From positions 71,570 to 135,569 of the forward strand of contig NW_001914864.1 in the NCBI RefSeq assembly GCF_000208925.1: a stretch of 64,000 nucleotides of DNA. Direction: 5' to 3'. Position numbers and translations under genes: made by a program. The notes under the pieces were generated by a model. The model did no database searches. It was not told the origin of the DNA and saw only the letters and a program-made list of their open reading frames with translations. This stretch comes from Entamoeba histolytica HM-1:IMSS. Its lineage: Eukaryota; Evosea; Mastigamoebida; Endamoebidae. This document shows, in pieces, positions 1 to 11,100 of this stretch (the first letter of the stretch is position 1; every line of letters starts with the position of its first letter).

Positions 1-398
1 ACGCTCACTTAGATGGTGGAGTTATTATTAATGAACCATGTGGTGGTGTATTATCATATGTTATAGGTGAATATGGATTAAATGTTGATATTAAAGATAT
101 ATCAGTTCTGTCAATTGGAGCAGGATATCCAGCAATTCCATATATTCCAGAAGAAGAGTTACGAGAAGCTGGACCTGTTAAATGGACTCTTCATATGCCT
201 GATTTACAAATTGAATCAAGAAAATCATTTATTGAGTTTGAAGGAAAATATTTATTGGGAGATAGGTTCTTCAGATTAAATCCTAAATTACCATATCAAA
301 TTGATCTTGACTATTGCAAAGATGTTGAGTTAATTAAAAGTATGGGTGATAATCTTGATTTAACTGAAACATTTAAATGGATAGAACAAAACTGGTAA
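1..398 (+). CDS. Patatin-like phospholipase, C-terminal part (5' end outside window)
   Basis: Open from base 3 to the stop at 396-398, 131 residues, no start codon in the window, so this is the 3' end of a gene entering from the left. Near the beginning it reads L-D-G-G-V-I-I-N-E-P, with the Asp codon at 12-14, followed about 30 residues later by L-S-I-G-A-G. This is the spacing and wording of the second half of a patatin domain, where the Asp of the DGG/DGA motif pairs with the Ser of GXSXG (outside the window) to hydrolyse acyl lipids. The remaining roughly 80 residues are a less conserved tail. The domain assignment rests on the DGG and SIGxG motifs only; the substrate cannot be read. It converges with the CCDC25 gene, leaving only 45 bases between the two stop codons. 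Confidence 0.72.
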   Translation, partial: AHLDGGVIINEPCGGVLSYVIGEYGLNVDIKDISVLSIGAGYPAIPYIPEEELREAGPVKWTLHMPDLQIESRKSFIEFEGKYLLGDRFFRLNPKLPYQIDLDYCKDVELIKSMGDNLDLTETFKWIEQNW

Positions 399-443
399 AT
401 GAAAAAACCATTGTTCTTTAAATTAATATTTTTTGGTTTTTTT

Positions 444-1107
444 TTACATAAAATCATCTGAGTTGTTGTCATTATTTTCATTTTCTTCATCCATATGTTC
501 AAATACATCAGCATAAGAACTAATACGTTGTTGTTCTTTAGTTCTTCTAATATCTTCAGCTTCTTTTTGTTTCTGTGATAATAAATATTTGATTAGTAAA
601 TTAGTCATGAACTAAACAAACTCTTTCTTGATATTCTTTAGCACGAAGTGACTTTAGTTCTTTTTGATAATCAAACCAATCTTTCTTATGTTCTTCTAAT
701 GTTTTTTCTTGTTTTGTTTTTTCAATTCTATTAACAATAGAATTGTCTTTAATAACTTTTCTAAGTTTTCTTAATTTTTCTTGATGAAATCCAACTTGTC
801 CTATGTCCATTCCATTTGTCTTTTTTAAATTACTTGCTGGTGTATACACAATATTAACACTACGTAATTTGCATCCTTTAATACTTCTTGATTTGACTAA
901 TTGACAACAATCTTCCAATGCTTCGTCTGGAAGAGTTTCGATTGTGTCTCCATCTTTCATTCGGAGATAAACATGTGCTGATGATTCACTGTCAACATGA
1001 AACCATAAGTCATTAGGAAGTGCATATTTGATAAGTTCTTCATTCTCATATTTGTCAATTCCAACATAAACAAGATAATCCCCTCGAATCAAATAAGTAA
1101 AAACCAT
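444..1107 (-). CDS. CCDC25: CCDC25 orthologue (NFACT-R/DUF814 domain), two exons
   Basis: Exon 1 is 622-1107 and exon 2 is 444-572; removing a 49-bp GTTTGTT...CAG intron gives 204 residues, close to the 208 of human CCDC25. Recognisable blocks: K-Y-E-N-E near residue 20, D-L-W-F-H-V-D and S-S-A-H-V-Y-L-R near 34-50, a V-N-I-V-Y-T-P block, S-N-L-K-K-T and D-x-G-Q-V-G-F-H. Then comes a charged helical region and an acidic tail ending S-D-D-F-M, matching the S-D-E-F-M tail of the family. The domain is related to the RNA-binding part of NFACT/Rqc2 proteins; in animals CCDC25 has been described as a membrane DNA sensor, which need not hold here. Without the splice the reading frame stops early and loses the conserved tail, which is why I place the intron. 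Confidence 0.9.
573..621 (-). other. Intron of the CCDC25 gene
   Basis: 49 bases, donor GTTTGTT, acceptor TCACAG, phase 0. Its removal joins the frames and restores the family's C-terminal tail. Confidence 0.88.
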
Positions 1108-2547
1108 GTTGAACTATTCTACTTAACCCTTCTAAAATTTTAGTTTTTCTTATTTTTCTTAAAGAAAAGAAAAAAAAAAATTCTTTGAAAGAAAACTTTA
1201 ATGAAAAATTCACTTTTTATAGCAATTATTGCTCTAACACCATAATAGTTAATAGTACTAAATATAACAAGTATATGTGATATAAAATTAAGTAATGAAT
1301 GGTTTTGAAACATTTATAATATTAAAAGAATCTTTTTGTTATTAAATTATCAGTTTATAGAATTAAATCAAATGAACTATTTTATCATAACATTATTGAG
1401 CTTTTATTTGGTGTAATACCTTAATACTAAAATGTATTTTAATATTTTTTTGGGAATAATTATGAAAATAGATTTATCTAAAGTATGACATTGCCATTTT
1501 ATATTTTTAACATTAAACAGTCTGTAGTTTTATGTTTATTATAATAGTTAATTTTTTTATGAAATGGTTCACAAGCATAAACTTAAATATTTATTCTATA
1601 ATATTTATTAAATTTGAAATATTATTGTTAATGTTATTACTCATTTTTCAAAAAAATGAATTTATTTTGTATTTTTTTTAACTCATTCAGTTTCTTTTAA
1701 TAAAAGAAAGTACAAAATAAAAGGATAATTATTTTTAATTAGAGAACAATTGTTACTGCTAGTGTTTGTTTGTGTTTGTTTAATATTGTAACATTAAATT
1801 ATTTCTCATTATTATAAGAGTTTATTGTAAAAATAATCAGTTTAGACAATAAAATAAGAATTTTTTTGTTTATTTGTGAAGTGATTATTAATCAGTTTAT
1901 ATAATTGATTTTAGTCATATTTAATAAATAACATTTTTGTATGTTTCACATATTTATAATTCATTCATTTTAATTCATAAGTTAATTTATAAATACATAC
2001 AAAATACATTTAATTTAAAACAGTTATTAACCAATAAATGTGGCTAAAAAATTGAATTATTTTTAATTATTTAAAAAATATTCAGAATTACTTCTAATAG
2101 GTAGCTGGTAAATTAAAGTTTTTAATTTATCTTTATAGTCATATGATAAATTTATAAATAATTAATAAAAACAGATGTTGTTTTCGTTGGCACTAATCTA
2201 AAATTAAAAAGTGATGGAATATGATATAAAGTATTTTTAATTTTGTTCTTCAATTGTAATTTAATTTCATATATATCTTGGTAAAGAAAGAAGGAATTGA
2301 CTAAACACTGAAATAACTAAAACTAACAAAGAAAAGTTATAACTTAACAACGAATAGTTCTAAATATAAAACTTGAAATAAGTTTTGAAACCTTTTGGAA
2401 ATAAAGAAACATAACAGTATATACGTTTTGTCAAAATAAGGGGGGGGGGGTATTTTTTCCATATAGAATAAGCTATTTGAACATTAACCAACAGGGTAAT
2501 TTTATGTGCTTTTAAAAACAAATGTCAATTATAATAATATAAACATT
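1108..2547. other. Gene-free AT-rich intergenic stretch with one poly-G tract
   Basis: About 1.4 kb with stops in all frames and no recognisable coding, tRNA or transposon signal. It holds the start-side flank of the CCDC25 gene on the left. It also holds an isolated run of 11 G at 2440-2450, striking in this base composition. Confidence 0.6.
2440..2450. repeat. Homopolymer run of 11 G
   Basis: Eleven consecutive G in DNA where G is otherwise rare. No function is evident; it could be a replication or sequencing slippage site. Confidence 0.9.
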
Positions 2548-3584
2548 TTAATGAGAAGAAAAGTCTTTAAAATTCTGCATAAGAAGAGAATAACTGAGAG
2601 ATAAGACTTCCATCTTTGTATTAATAGAATCATTCCAAACGAATTTAGGATTGCAACGATAAATGCGATCAAAAATAGAAGGTTCTCTTTCGTTTGAAAG
2701 AAGGGAAAAGAAATAATATTCTATTTCATCTGTTAATAACAAGTGTGTTGAATGAAATAAAATATCAAATAATGAAAACCATTCAAAATAATCCAAAGTC
2801 TCGATAGTGTTTTGCATTTTTTTAAGAACATACCCCAAAACAAATATATCTGACTTTGCTTTTTCTATTGCGTTAGTCAAATGCGATGAAATGCAAATCA
2901 AAAAAGATACAGAATCGATGGTTTCAATACCAGTAGAAATAAGGGTTTTCTTGAGAATTGTTAGTTAAATTTGTTGTGAGAGAAGAATAAAAGTGATACG
3001 AAACAAACAAGGAATAATTGGTCAAAATTGAAGATTTCTAAATATTCTTCACATATTTTACTTTCGGAAAATTGATTTCCAGCACAAAATGATTTATCAA
3101 ACAAATCTGTAATAACAAGTTTTGGATTTATTTTAGAATTAATGTAGGGTCTATGTGACTTTGAATTTGATACATCAATCTGTTTTTTATCTTCTAAACC
3201 TGTTGGTAGTTGTTGTATGAGAGTTTGGTGATTGCAAATTTTGTTTTCATTAACGATGTTTTGAGTCTTTTCATTAATACAGTTTGTTGATGGGTTAATG
3301 TCAAGAAGTTCATCTAACCTTTTATTAATTAACTTATAATGTACCCAACGAACAGTAAATTGGTCAAACATAATAAGAAAAATATGTGTTAATGCAGAAT
3401 GTTTTCTTGAACCACTTTTTGTTGGTTCAGTATGACATTTCCCATAATTTATTACTGTTCCAGTCCCAGTATTGAAAACGGTTACTTCTTGTTTTTTAAT
3501 AGTAACGGGTTGGAGGTACACTGTTCTTCTTTGGAAAGTCTTATCTTTCCAAAGAATATATTGAAACAGTATTTTGTTTGACAT
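2548..3584 (-). CDS. Uncharacterised protein, two exons
   Basis: Exon 1 is 3009-3584 (ATG at 3582-3584) and exon 2 is 2548-2949, joined across a 59-bp GTTTGTT...CAAG intron in phase 0, giving 325 residues. The spliced junction reads L-F-L|K-T-L-I. Exon 2 alone has no ATG near its beginning, which supports splicing rather than a second gene. I do not recognise a domain. The first 90 residues are basic and mixed, and the centre (about 105-165) is polar and rich in N, K, T and S, likely disordered. The last 130 residues are hydrophobic-helical in pattern (alternating F, L, I, Y), without a clear membrane span or signal peptide. It stands alone between two long empty intergenic stretches, so neighbours give no hint. 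Confidence 0.65.
2950..3008 (-). other. Intron of the uncharacterised gene at 2548-3584
   Basis: 59 bases, donor GTTTGTT, acceptor CTCAAG, phase 0. The AAG acceptor is less common than TAG, but it is the one that joins the two open frames. Confidence 0.7.
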
Positions 3585-5990
3585 ACAAACTATTCATTTT
3601 TAGATGAAATAAATAATCTATTTTAACATCTTATTTTTTTCTCATAAATGAGTGTAATTTCCTCATTGAATAATTCTTTGTGAAAGGTTGGTCTGCGTTA
3701 TGAATTGTGAACTATAAAGGAAAACGCTTATTTTTCTTTTCGTTTTTAGATACTTTTTGTTTAGAACTATTTACATATATTTATATTAATATTCTTAAAA
3801 TAAATGTTTGGTTGACTCACCTTTTTTTTTGGTTTCACTTCTTATCTTTTTTTCAATCTCTTTTTTTAAATCTATAATATTTACTTACAACTTGTTTATA
3901 AAGTGAACTGAATAAGGATTATTAAATGTTATACGTTTATGCTTTAATTAACGAAGTTTCTATGTTATTCAAGAAATTAGTTTCCTTCTTTTGAATTTGA
4001 TTTAGTTTGGATAACAACTAAAAAGTACATGTTATTTCTGACTAAGCAAATAATTTTCAACTGGTTTTTTTTTTAAATATAATTAATCTTATTGATATTT
4101 AAAAAAATGAGTGCAGAAAGATTTATTACTTTAAAATTGCTTTTATCAATTTTTTTTAAATAGAAAATGTCCAATTTTAGGTTCTTCTAAAAGAAAAATT
4201 TACACAAACTCAAACTAAGCAATTTTAAAGACAAGACACAACTCTTAACTTCCACCATAGCTGAAACAGAATTGTTGAATTTGTATTCTTGTTACTTTCT
4301 TTTCTTTAAACTAGACTTTTATTTATTTTTAATTGGATTGTTATTGGATTATTCCAAACTTTTAGATCATATTTAGACAACCAAGTTCACCTGACTTTGG
4401 AAGATTTAAACAACACCATAAATACCTTGGTATTTAATCTATAAATGGCTTTAAATGATTCTATAATTCTTTCATTTAAAAATTGTCATAGCCTAACTTA
4501 AAAAATAAAATTCTTTATGGTGCATATTCTAGAGGAAGAAATACAAGTTAGAACTATTTTTTGGTATAACAATAAATACTGTTGATGATTAATACTAAGG
4601 ATTTACTAAATTAATTACAAAATATTCCTGTTTTTAACATAGAATTAAAGGGTTTAATTTTCAAATATAAAAAGTGTTAAATCCTATTGTTTAATAATTA
4701 TAATAAATTGAACTAAACACTTTGAGATGTTAACAAGTGTTATTGAATGAGAAACAAAGAAACTGTTTTTTTTCTATTGAGAATAAACTTTCTTTATTTG
4801 AGTTTTTAAAGTTCTATCTTTTCTTTATGAAAATAGTAAAATTCTAACATTGTTTTTTTTATATTTTTAAAAGGACTTTAAGAATTTACTTTGTAAGTTA
4901 TTACACCATTATTTACTTGATATTTCTAATAAAATTGTAATATTTTTGATTCTCAAACTAAATTCCTTTATTTTTATTCTTGTTGAATCAATTCGATGTT
5001 TATTAATAACAAATAGAATGAGTTAATCTAATTTTTTGGTAAATTATGGAGAAAGAAAGTATTTAATACGGTTATTTAGATATTGTTTCTTGCTGATGTG
5101 GGATTAGTTTTTTTTTATTTTTATGACATGAATTTACTGTTTCAACCATTTTATAAAGTGAAAAGTTTTGAGTAGAGTGTAGGTGGTAGTAACATTTAAG
5201 TTGTAAATTTGTTCTTAACTGCGGTAGTATGTGTCTAATAACATTACATGATATAATTGATATTATACATCTATTTTAGTTATTCTTATCATTATGAAAA
5301 ACAAAAATAGTAATTAGATATGTTATATTTACATATGAACTAATTCTATCTTTATGAAAGAAGTAGATTACCCGTATTATAAATATTAGTATTATTATGT
5401 TGCTTCAATTCATTCAATACAGTTTATTTCTACCACTTTGTTTTTTTTATTCTGAACCAAAAGATTATGAGACAACACAAATTTCATCTGTCTTTATATT
5501 CTATGATGATTTTTAATTCTTTCCCATTTAACATTTTTAATTTAAATACAAGAACGTATGTTAATATCAATGTGTTATAGTCATTAATTCATCAGGAAAG
5601 AGGAATTTATTACATTAACAGAATGGTTGAAAGCAATATTGAGGTTGTTTTTAAACAAATATAAAGCATAATGTAATTTTATTAAAGAAAGATACAAATA
5701 TTGGTAGAATCAAATATAGTTTTTCATTTGATATTTGATATTGAAATTATTATTTTGTTATTGATATATGGTGATGGCTTTTCTTAAAAAGACTAAGTTA
5801 TGAAATGAAGAAGAAATGATAATAAGAACCAACTGAACAAATTGATACAACTTGGTAGTAAATTAATTAAATAAAGTACCAATTCAGATAATGATTGTTA
5901 AATATTTTCATTAAGAAATAAAAAAGAAGAATATAAAGAAAGAATTAAAAGACAATAAATTGTTACATCAAAACAAAGAGTCTATAATAT
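3585..5990. other. Long gene-free intergenic stretch
   Basis: 2.4 kb with no open frame of note, no recognisable RNA gene and no clear repeat. Composition is as AT-rich as other spacers here. It is unusually long for this compact genome and may hide a decayed gene or a non-coding transcript, but I can show neither. Confidence 0.55.
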
Positions 5991-7547
5991 TTATTGAGCT
6001 TGAATTTGGACCAAATGGAAATAAACACCTTCTTCTTTCATCAATTCATCATGAGTTCCTTGTTCTACTACTTTTCCTCCAGAAAGAACAACAATAATAT
6101 CAGAATCTTTTACAGTTGATAATCTATGAGCAATAACAATTGATGTTACTTGTTTAGCAATCTTGTCAATTGCTTGTTGGACAATCATTTCAGATTCAGA
6201 ATCAAGTGCTGATGTTGCTTCATCAAGAATAAGTAATTCGGGTTGAGTTATTAATGCTCTAGCAATAGCAATTCTTTGTTTTTGACCACCAGATAATGAA
6301 GTTCCTCTTTCACCAATAATAGTATTATATCCTTGTGGGAGTTGACAAATGAAATTATGACAATTAGCCATTTTAGCAGCAGCTACAATTTTGTCCATAT
6401 TTTCTGCAACAAGATTTCCTCCATTTTCTAATTGGTCATCAGTCCAGCTTCCACACATACCACTAACAATATTTTCTCCAATAGTTCCAGCAAATAATAA
6501 TGGTTCTTGTCCAACATATCCAATTTTATTTCTTAATGTTGCTAAATTAAATTCTTGAATATTTCTTCCATTAATTTTTACTGTTCCTTTTTCTGNNNNN
6601 NNNNNNNNNNNNNNNNNNNNNNNNNNNNNNNNNNNNNNNNNNNNNNNNNNNNNNNNNNNNNNNNNNNNNNNNNNNNNNNNNNNNNNNNNNNNNNNTTTAA
6701 CAAGATAACTACAATACTTTTCTTTGAAATAATCTTCTTTTGCTAACATTTTAATTGTTTTGATATTTTCAACAACTTCTGTCATAAGATTTTCTGCATT
6801 AGCATAGATTTTTGTTTCTGGTCCAGCAAATCCAACTGAAATTCTTAATTGAATATATGTATTAAATACAATTAATGGAACAAAGATAGTAGATACCCAT
6901 GATATTTTTACATTTGTGATATATCCAAGAACAAGTCCAATAATAAGTGAGAATGAACAATGAATCATTGTTCCAATCAAATTTCCTGTTACTCCATTTA
7001 ATTTCGTTGCATCAGCTGCAAGTCTTCCAGCAAGTCTTCCTGTTGAATTTTCTTTTTTATCAAACCATCCTATGTCTTGTCTACAAATTGCATAAAATGA
7101 TAATTTTCTTACTCTATATGTCAAAAATTCTCCTGACATCATAAAGAATGCTTTGTGTAAATATGTTGAGATAAACATTGCTCCAGATATGCCAAGGAAG
7201 ATATAGAAGTATTTCATAATTTCACTATCATCAGACATTCCAGTTAAATAAACAGTAACAAGCATACAAATTGCTTCTGCTAAGAAATAAGCAAAAATTG
7301 GGAATAAAGCACCATATATCATTGAACCAATAAATCCAAGAATCATCCATGGAATTTCTTTGAGATTTAATCTGAAGACTCTACCAAATACAAGGAAATG
7401 TGCACTAAATTTTTGCCAATTAGTTCTATGGTCATCATCAACTTCAATATATGTTTTATCAACTTCAGTTTGATCTGGAACAACATCCTCTTCTAAGTCT
7501 TCATCATTATCAAATTTCTCTTGTTGTTTCTTTTTGTCTAGTAATTG
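5991..7547 (-). pseudogene. 5'-truncated P-glycoprotein (ABCB-type transporter) fragment
   Basis: The frame is open from 7547 down to the stop at 5991, interrupted by 100 N. In order it reads: an acidic linker such as joins the two halves of P-glycoproteins, the second membrane domain (L-G-F-I-G-S near 7346, then helices and the D-I-G-W-F-D coupling region), and, after the gap, most of the second nucleotide-binding domain. That domain has a Q-loop (Y-V-G-Q-E-P), signature L-S-G-G-Q, Walker B (L-L-I-L-D-E-A-T-S-A-L-D) and H-loop (I-A-H-R-L-S). Walker A lies in the gap. The whole first half (membrane domain 1 and NBD1, about 600 residues) is absent: stop codons lie immediately above 7547 and nothing transporter-like follows up to 8186. 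The only in-frame ATG, at 7344-7346, lies inside the first helix. It is either a pseudogene, a half-transporter, or damaged by misassembly. The frame visible is otherwise intact. Confidence 0.8.
6596..6695. other. Assembly gap (100 N)
   Basis: Exactly 100 unknown bases inside the transporter fragment, the conventional length for a gap of unknown size. By comparison with P-glycoproteins about 150 residues should lie between the flanking segments, so the true gap is probably nearer 450 bases. Confidence 0.95.
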
Positions 7548-8186
7548 TTATCATTTTTTTATTTGTGTAATTAATGTTGCATCTAGTTGAAAGTAATTGT
7601 TTTATTTTTTTAACAAGTTGTTAAAATTGATTAGAAGATTTTCTGTCATATACTCATTAAAAGTATGAGTTTTTATTGATATTGATATAGAAGTTAAACA
7701 AATATCAAACTTCAATTCTTAGTAGTTTTATATTCATAAAATTAAACTTTTTATATGGTATATAGTACTAATGAATTAGGATTTATTACTTATTTAATAA
7801 CAACTACCATAATGATATTAGATACATCAAATTCTTATATAAAAATATAATAGAAAAAAAAGTATTAATTTAAAGAGAAATAATAAAAGATTATTTAGAA
7901 TGATACAATGGATAAAGTCATAACCATAACTAATATTAAAAAGTTAAGATAGTAACCAAATAAAAAAAACGAGTTATTAAAAGAAAGTTAAAGTAATAAT
8001 ATTAATTAAAGAAGAAACTAAATAAAACGTTTCATTGTTTTAAAATTAGAAAATTAAGTAATGTTTTTGAAATAAAAGAAGATACCAAAATAAATAAAGT
8101 AAACTAAATTAAGTAATATGTAAATAAGCAGAAATCTTAATAAAGACCTTTTTAGACAAAGCTGCTACACTAAGTAAATAAATAAG
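7548..8186. other. Intergenic stretch above the truncated transporter
   Basis: AT-rich with stops in all frames. It should contain the missing first half of the transporter if the gene were intact, but no transporter-like coding is present. Confidence 0.6.
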
Positions 8187-11100
8187 CTAATTCATTTCGT
8201 TTTGATATTGTTGTTCAAGAACTTCAACGAGATTGTTTATTTTCATTCTTTCTTCTGGATTTGGCTTCCAACACTCTTCAATGATCTTGTATAATTTTTC
8301 TGGGATTGTTGGTATTCTTTCTAATCGTTTTCCACTAGTCACAAATTCAGCAATTTTCCATGGATATTTAAATCGAGATCCTTCATCTTTATCATATGGA
8401 TTTTTCCAACTCCATGTTTGATACATTGTTATTGCTAATGAATATATGTCTGATGGCATTTTGTAATGTTCTTTATTTAATATTTCTGGTGCCATGTATT
8501 TTGGTGAACCAATTCCTTTTGTGAATGTCATATTTGTCATCATTAAATTAACATTTCTTGCACTTCCAAAATCAGTTAATTTACAATTGACTTGTTCATT
8601 TTCTTCAAGTGAAATAACTAAAATATTATCAGGTTTAATGTCACGATGTAATATTCCATTTGAATGAAGATATGAAATTCCTTTTGCAGCATCTATCATA
8701 AATTTAATTTTCATTTTCATTGAAACTAAAGTTTCTTTTCTTTTATTAATCATATCTTGTAATGACCCATATTGTGCAAACTCTGTTACCATACATACTT
8801 TTCCTGGTATCACTACAGCTCCATAAAAATGGATGATATATTCACTTCTAAACTTATCTAACATTGATACTTCTTTCTCAAATTCGTCAATAGCTGTTTT
8901 GTTTTGTGCAACTTCTTTCATTTTTTTAATTGCTACTTTATTTCCTCTAAATTTTCCAATATAAACTATTCCAAATGACCCTTCTCCAATTTTCTTTTCT
9001 TCTATTAATTCATCTGGATCAAGTAATGTTGTTAGTTCTGTATCAAATTTAATTTTCATTGGAGCAACAATTTCTTTACTTGTTCCAATATCTAATCCTA
9101 CTATAGTTATATTATTTTCTATTGTACATGTACAAAATGGAGTCACAAAAATTTCAAATTCACATGCTTCTCCTTTTTTTAATGTAATGATCTTTGGTTC
9201 AGTTCTTATGTTATATTTATCATTTTCATCTTGTGTAGTGAATTGAACTTTTATTCTATTCTTTCCATTATTCCCAATACAAACTAATTCCCTTGTTTCT
9301 TGATTTACTTTAATTTTATCTCCATTTGAATTGAAATTAATTTCATCTATATTAGAACAAATTACACCATAAAATTCGTTCATTTTAATATTAGATCTTT
9401 TCATTTCAAAGACACAAATATTATCCATCTTCTTCTTTTCTTTTTTGTGTTGAAGATAGAATATAGTAATAATTATAGTAATGATAATAACAATAATTAA
9501 AACAATTATAAACGTTCCAATTGTAATACCAATAGTCATTCCAATATTTTTCTTTTTCTCAATACATCCTGTTTCCTCATCATCCAATATATATCCTTTA
9601 GAACATTCTGAACATCTTGAATTTGATGAATTAATACAATTTGGTATAAATGAATAATGTAAACAATTACCATTTGTGCCTAATACATTTTCTGTTATAC
9701 AACTCAAACACTTATTTTTGCTTGAACAACTAGTGCAATTGACTCCACATTCTTTGCACTGATACATACTTGTTCTGTAATATCCCTCTTCACAATTTTC
9801 ACAGCCATGTTTTGTTTTATTCAAACAATTATTAATTTGATTTTGAGGAAGACAAAGTGTTGATACTTCAAATCCATATCTAAAATAATCTTCAGCACAT
9901 TGTATACAAGTATTATTTTTCATACAAGATAAACATGATTTATCACACTTATTACAATTTTTTCCATCTTCTGCTTTATAATATCCTTCTTTACAATTGA
10001 CACAACCAGTATACGTTGACATCATTTGGTCACATCGTTGAACTAAATCATTCATTTTTATACATTTTCCATTACTAGGATAAGAATATGGATCACATCC
10101 TGTACAATAATCCTTACTTGAGCATTCCCAACATTCTCCTTGACATTCCCAACATTCTCCATCTTCAAGATAATATCCTGACTTACATCTTAAACACCCT
10201 TTACTTGTTCGTTCAAAACATGTATCAATACCTTCTTCTTTTTTCATTTTATTTTGACGTAATTCTTGTTTTATTTCACATTTACTATTATGATATAATA
10301 AATATTCATCAGTGCATTCTAAACATTTTTCTGATATTACATTATATGTTTTACATTGTTTTAATTCACCAGATAATGTGTCAATTGGTGAACATGTATT
10401 AATGTTTCTATAATTACCTTCTTTACATTCAAAACATTGATTTTTATTGACTTTATTACAATTTAAAGTGCTTGTACTAAGACATTCTCCATTAATTGAA
10501 ACTCCATCATTACATTTTAAACAACCATTCTTATCTTCTATCTCACATTCTTCATTATTATTTTTACAAATTCCATGATTAACATATTGATGTGATCCAC
10601 ATTGAACACAATAACTATTATTAATACTTTGACAAGTTATTGTTGTTGTTTTCTCAATGCACTCATTATTTGAATCAAGAAAATAACCATCTGAACATCT
10701 TATTGGTATTTCTTTATTATGATAATATATACACACATCTACTCCTTTTTTACAAGAAATACATTGTTTCCCATTTGATCTTCCCTCATTACAAAGTAAA
10801 CAATATTCATTTTGATAATACTGACATTTCCCTGTAGTTGACTCACAAGTTCCATTATTATTTTGATAATTTAATTCACACACATAACAAATACCTTGTG
10901 TTGAACTCGTCCCATATTTGCATTGTTCAATATTAATACTACATTGGTTGTTATTTGGAATAACTTGATTTGAACACTCTTCACACCCTTTTGAACTTTT
11001 TTGTGTACATTGTGAATCAAATATTGAACAAACTCCATTTCTCAAATAATAGGTATCTGAACTACAACTAATGCACTCTGTCTTTCCTATCTGATTTAAA

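Noticed and set aside
10088..10402. Tyr/Leu/His-rich frames opposite the Cys-rich repeats (also 11669-11911, 12641-12844, 13070-13297, 50569-50856)
   Set aside because: Shadows of the repeat region on the other strand; composition has no protein-like pattern.
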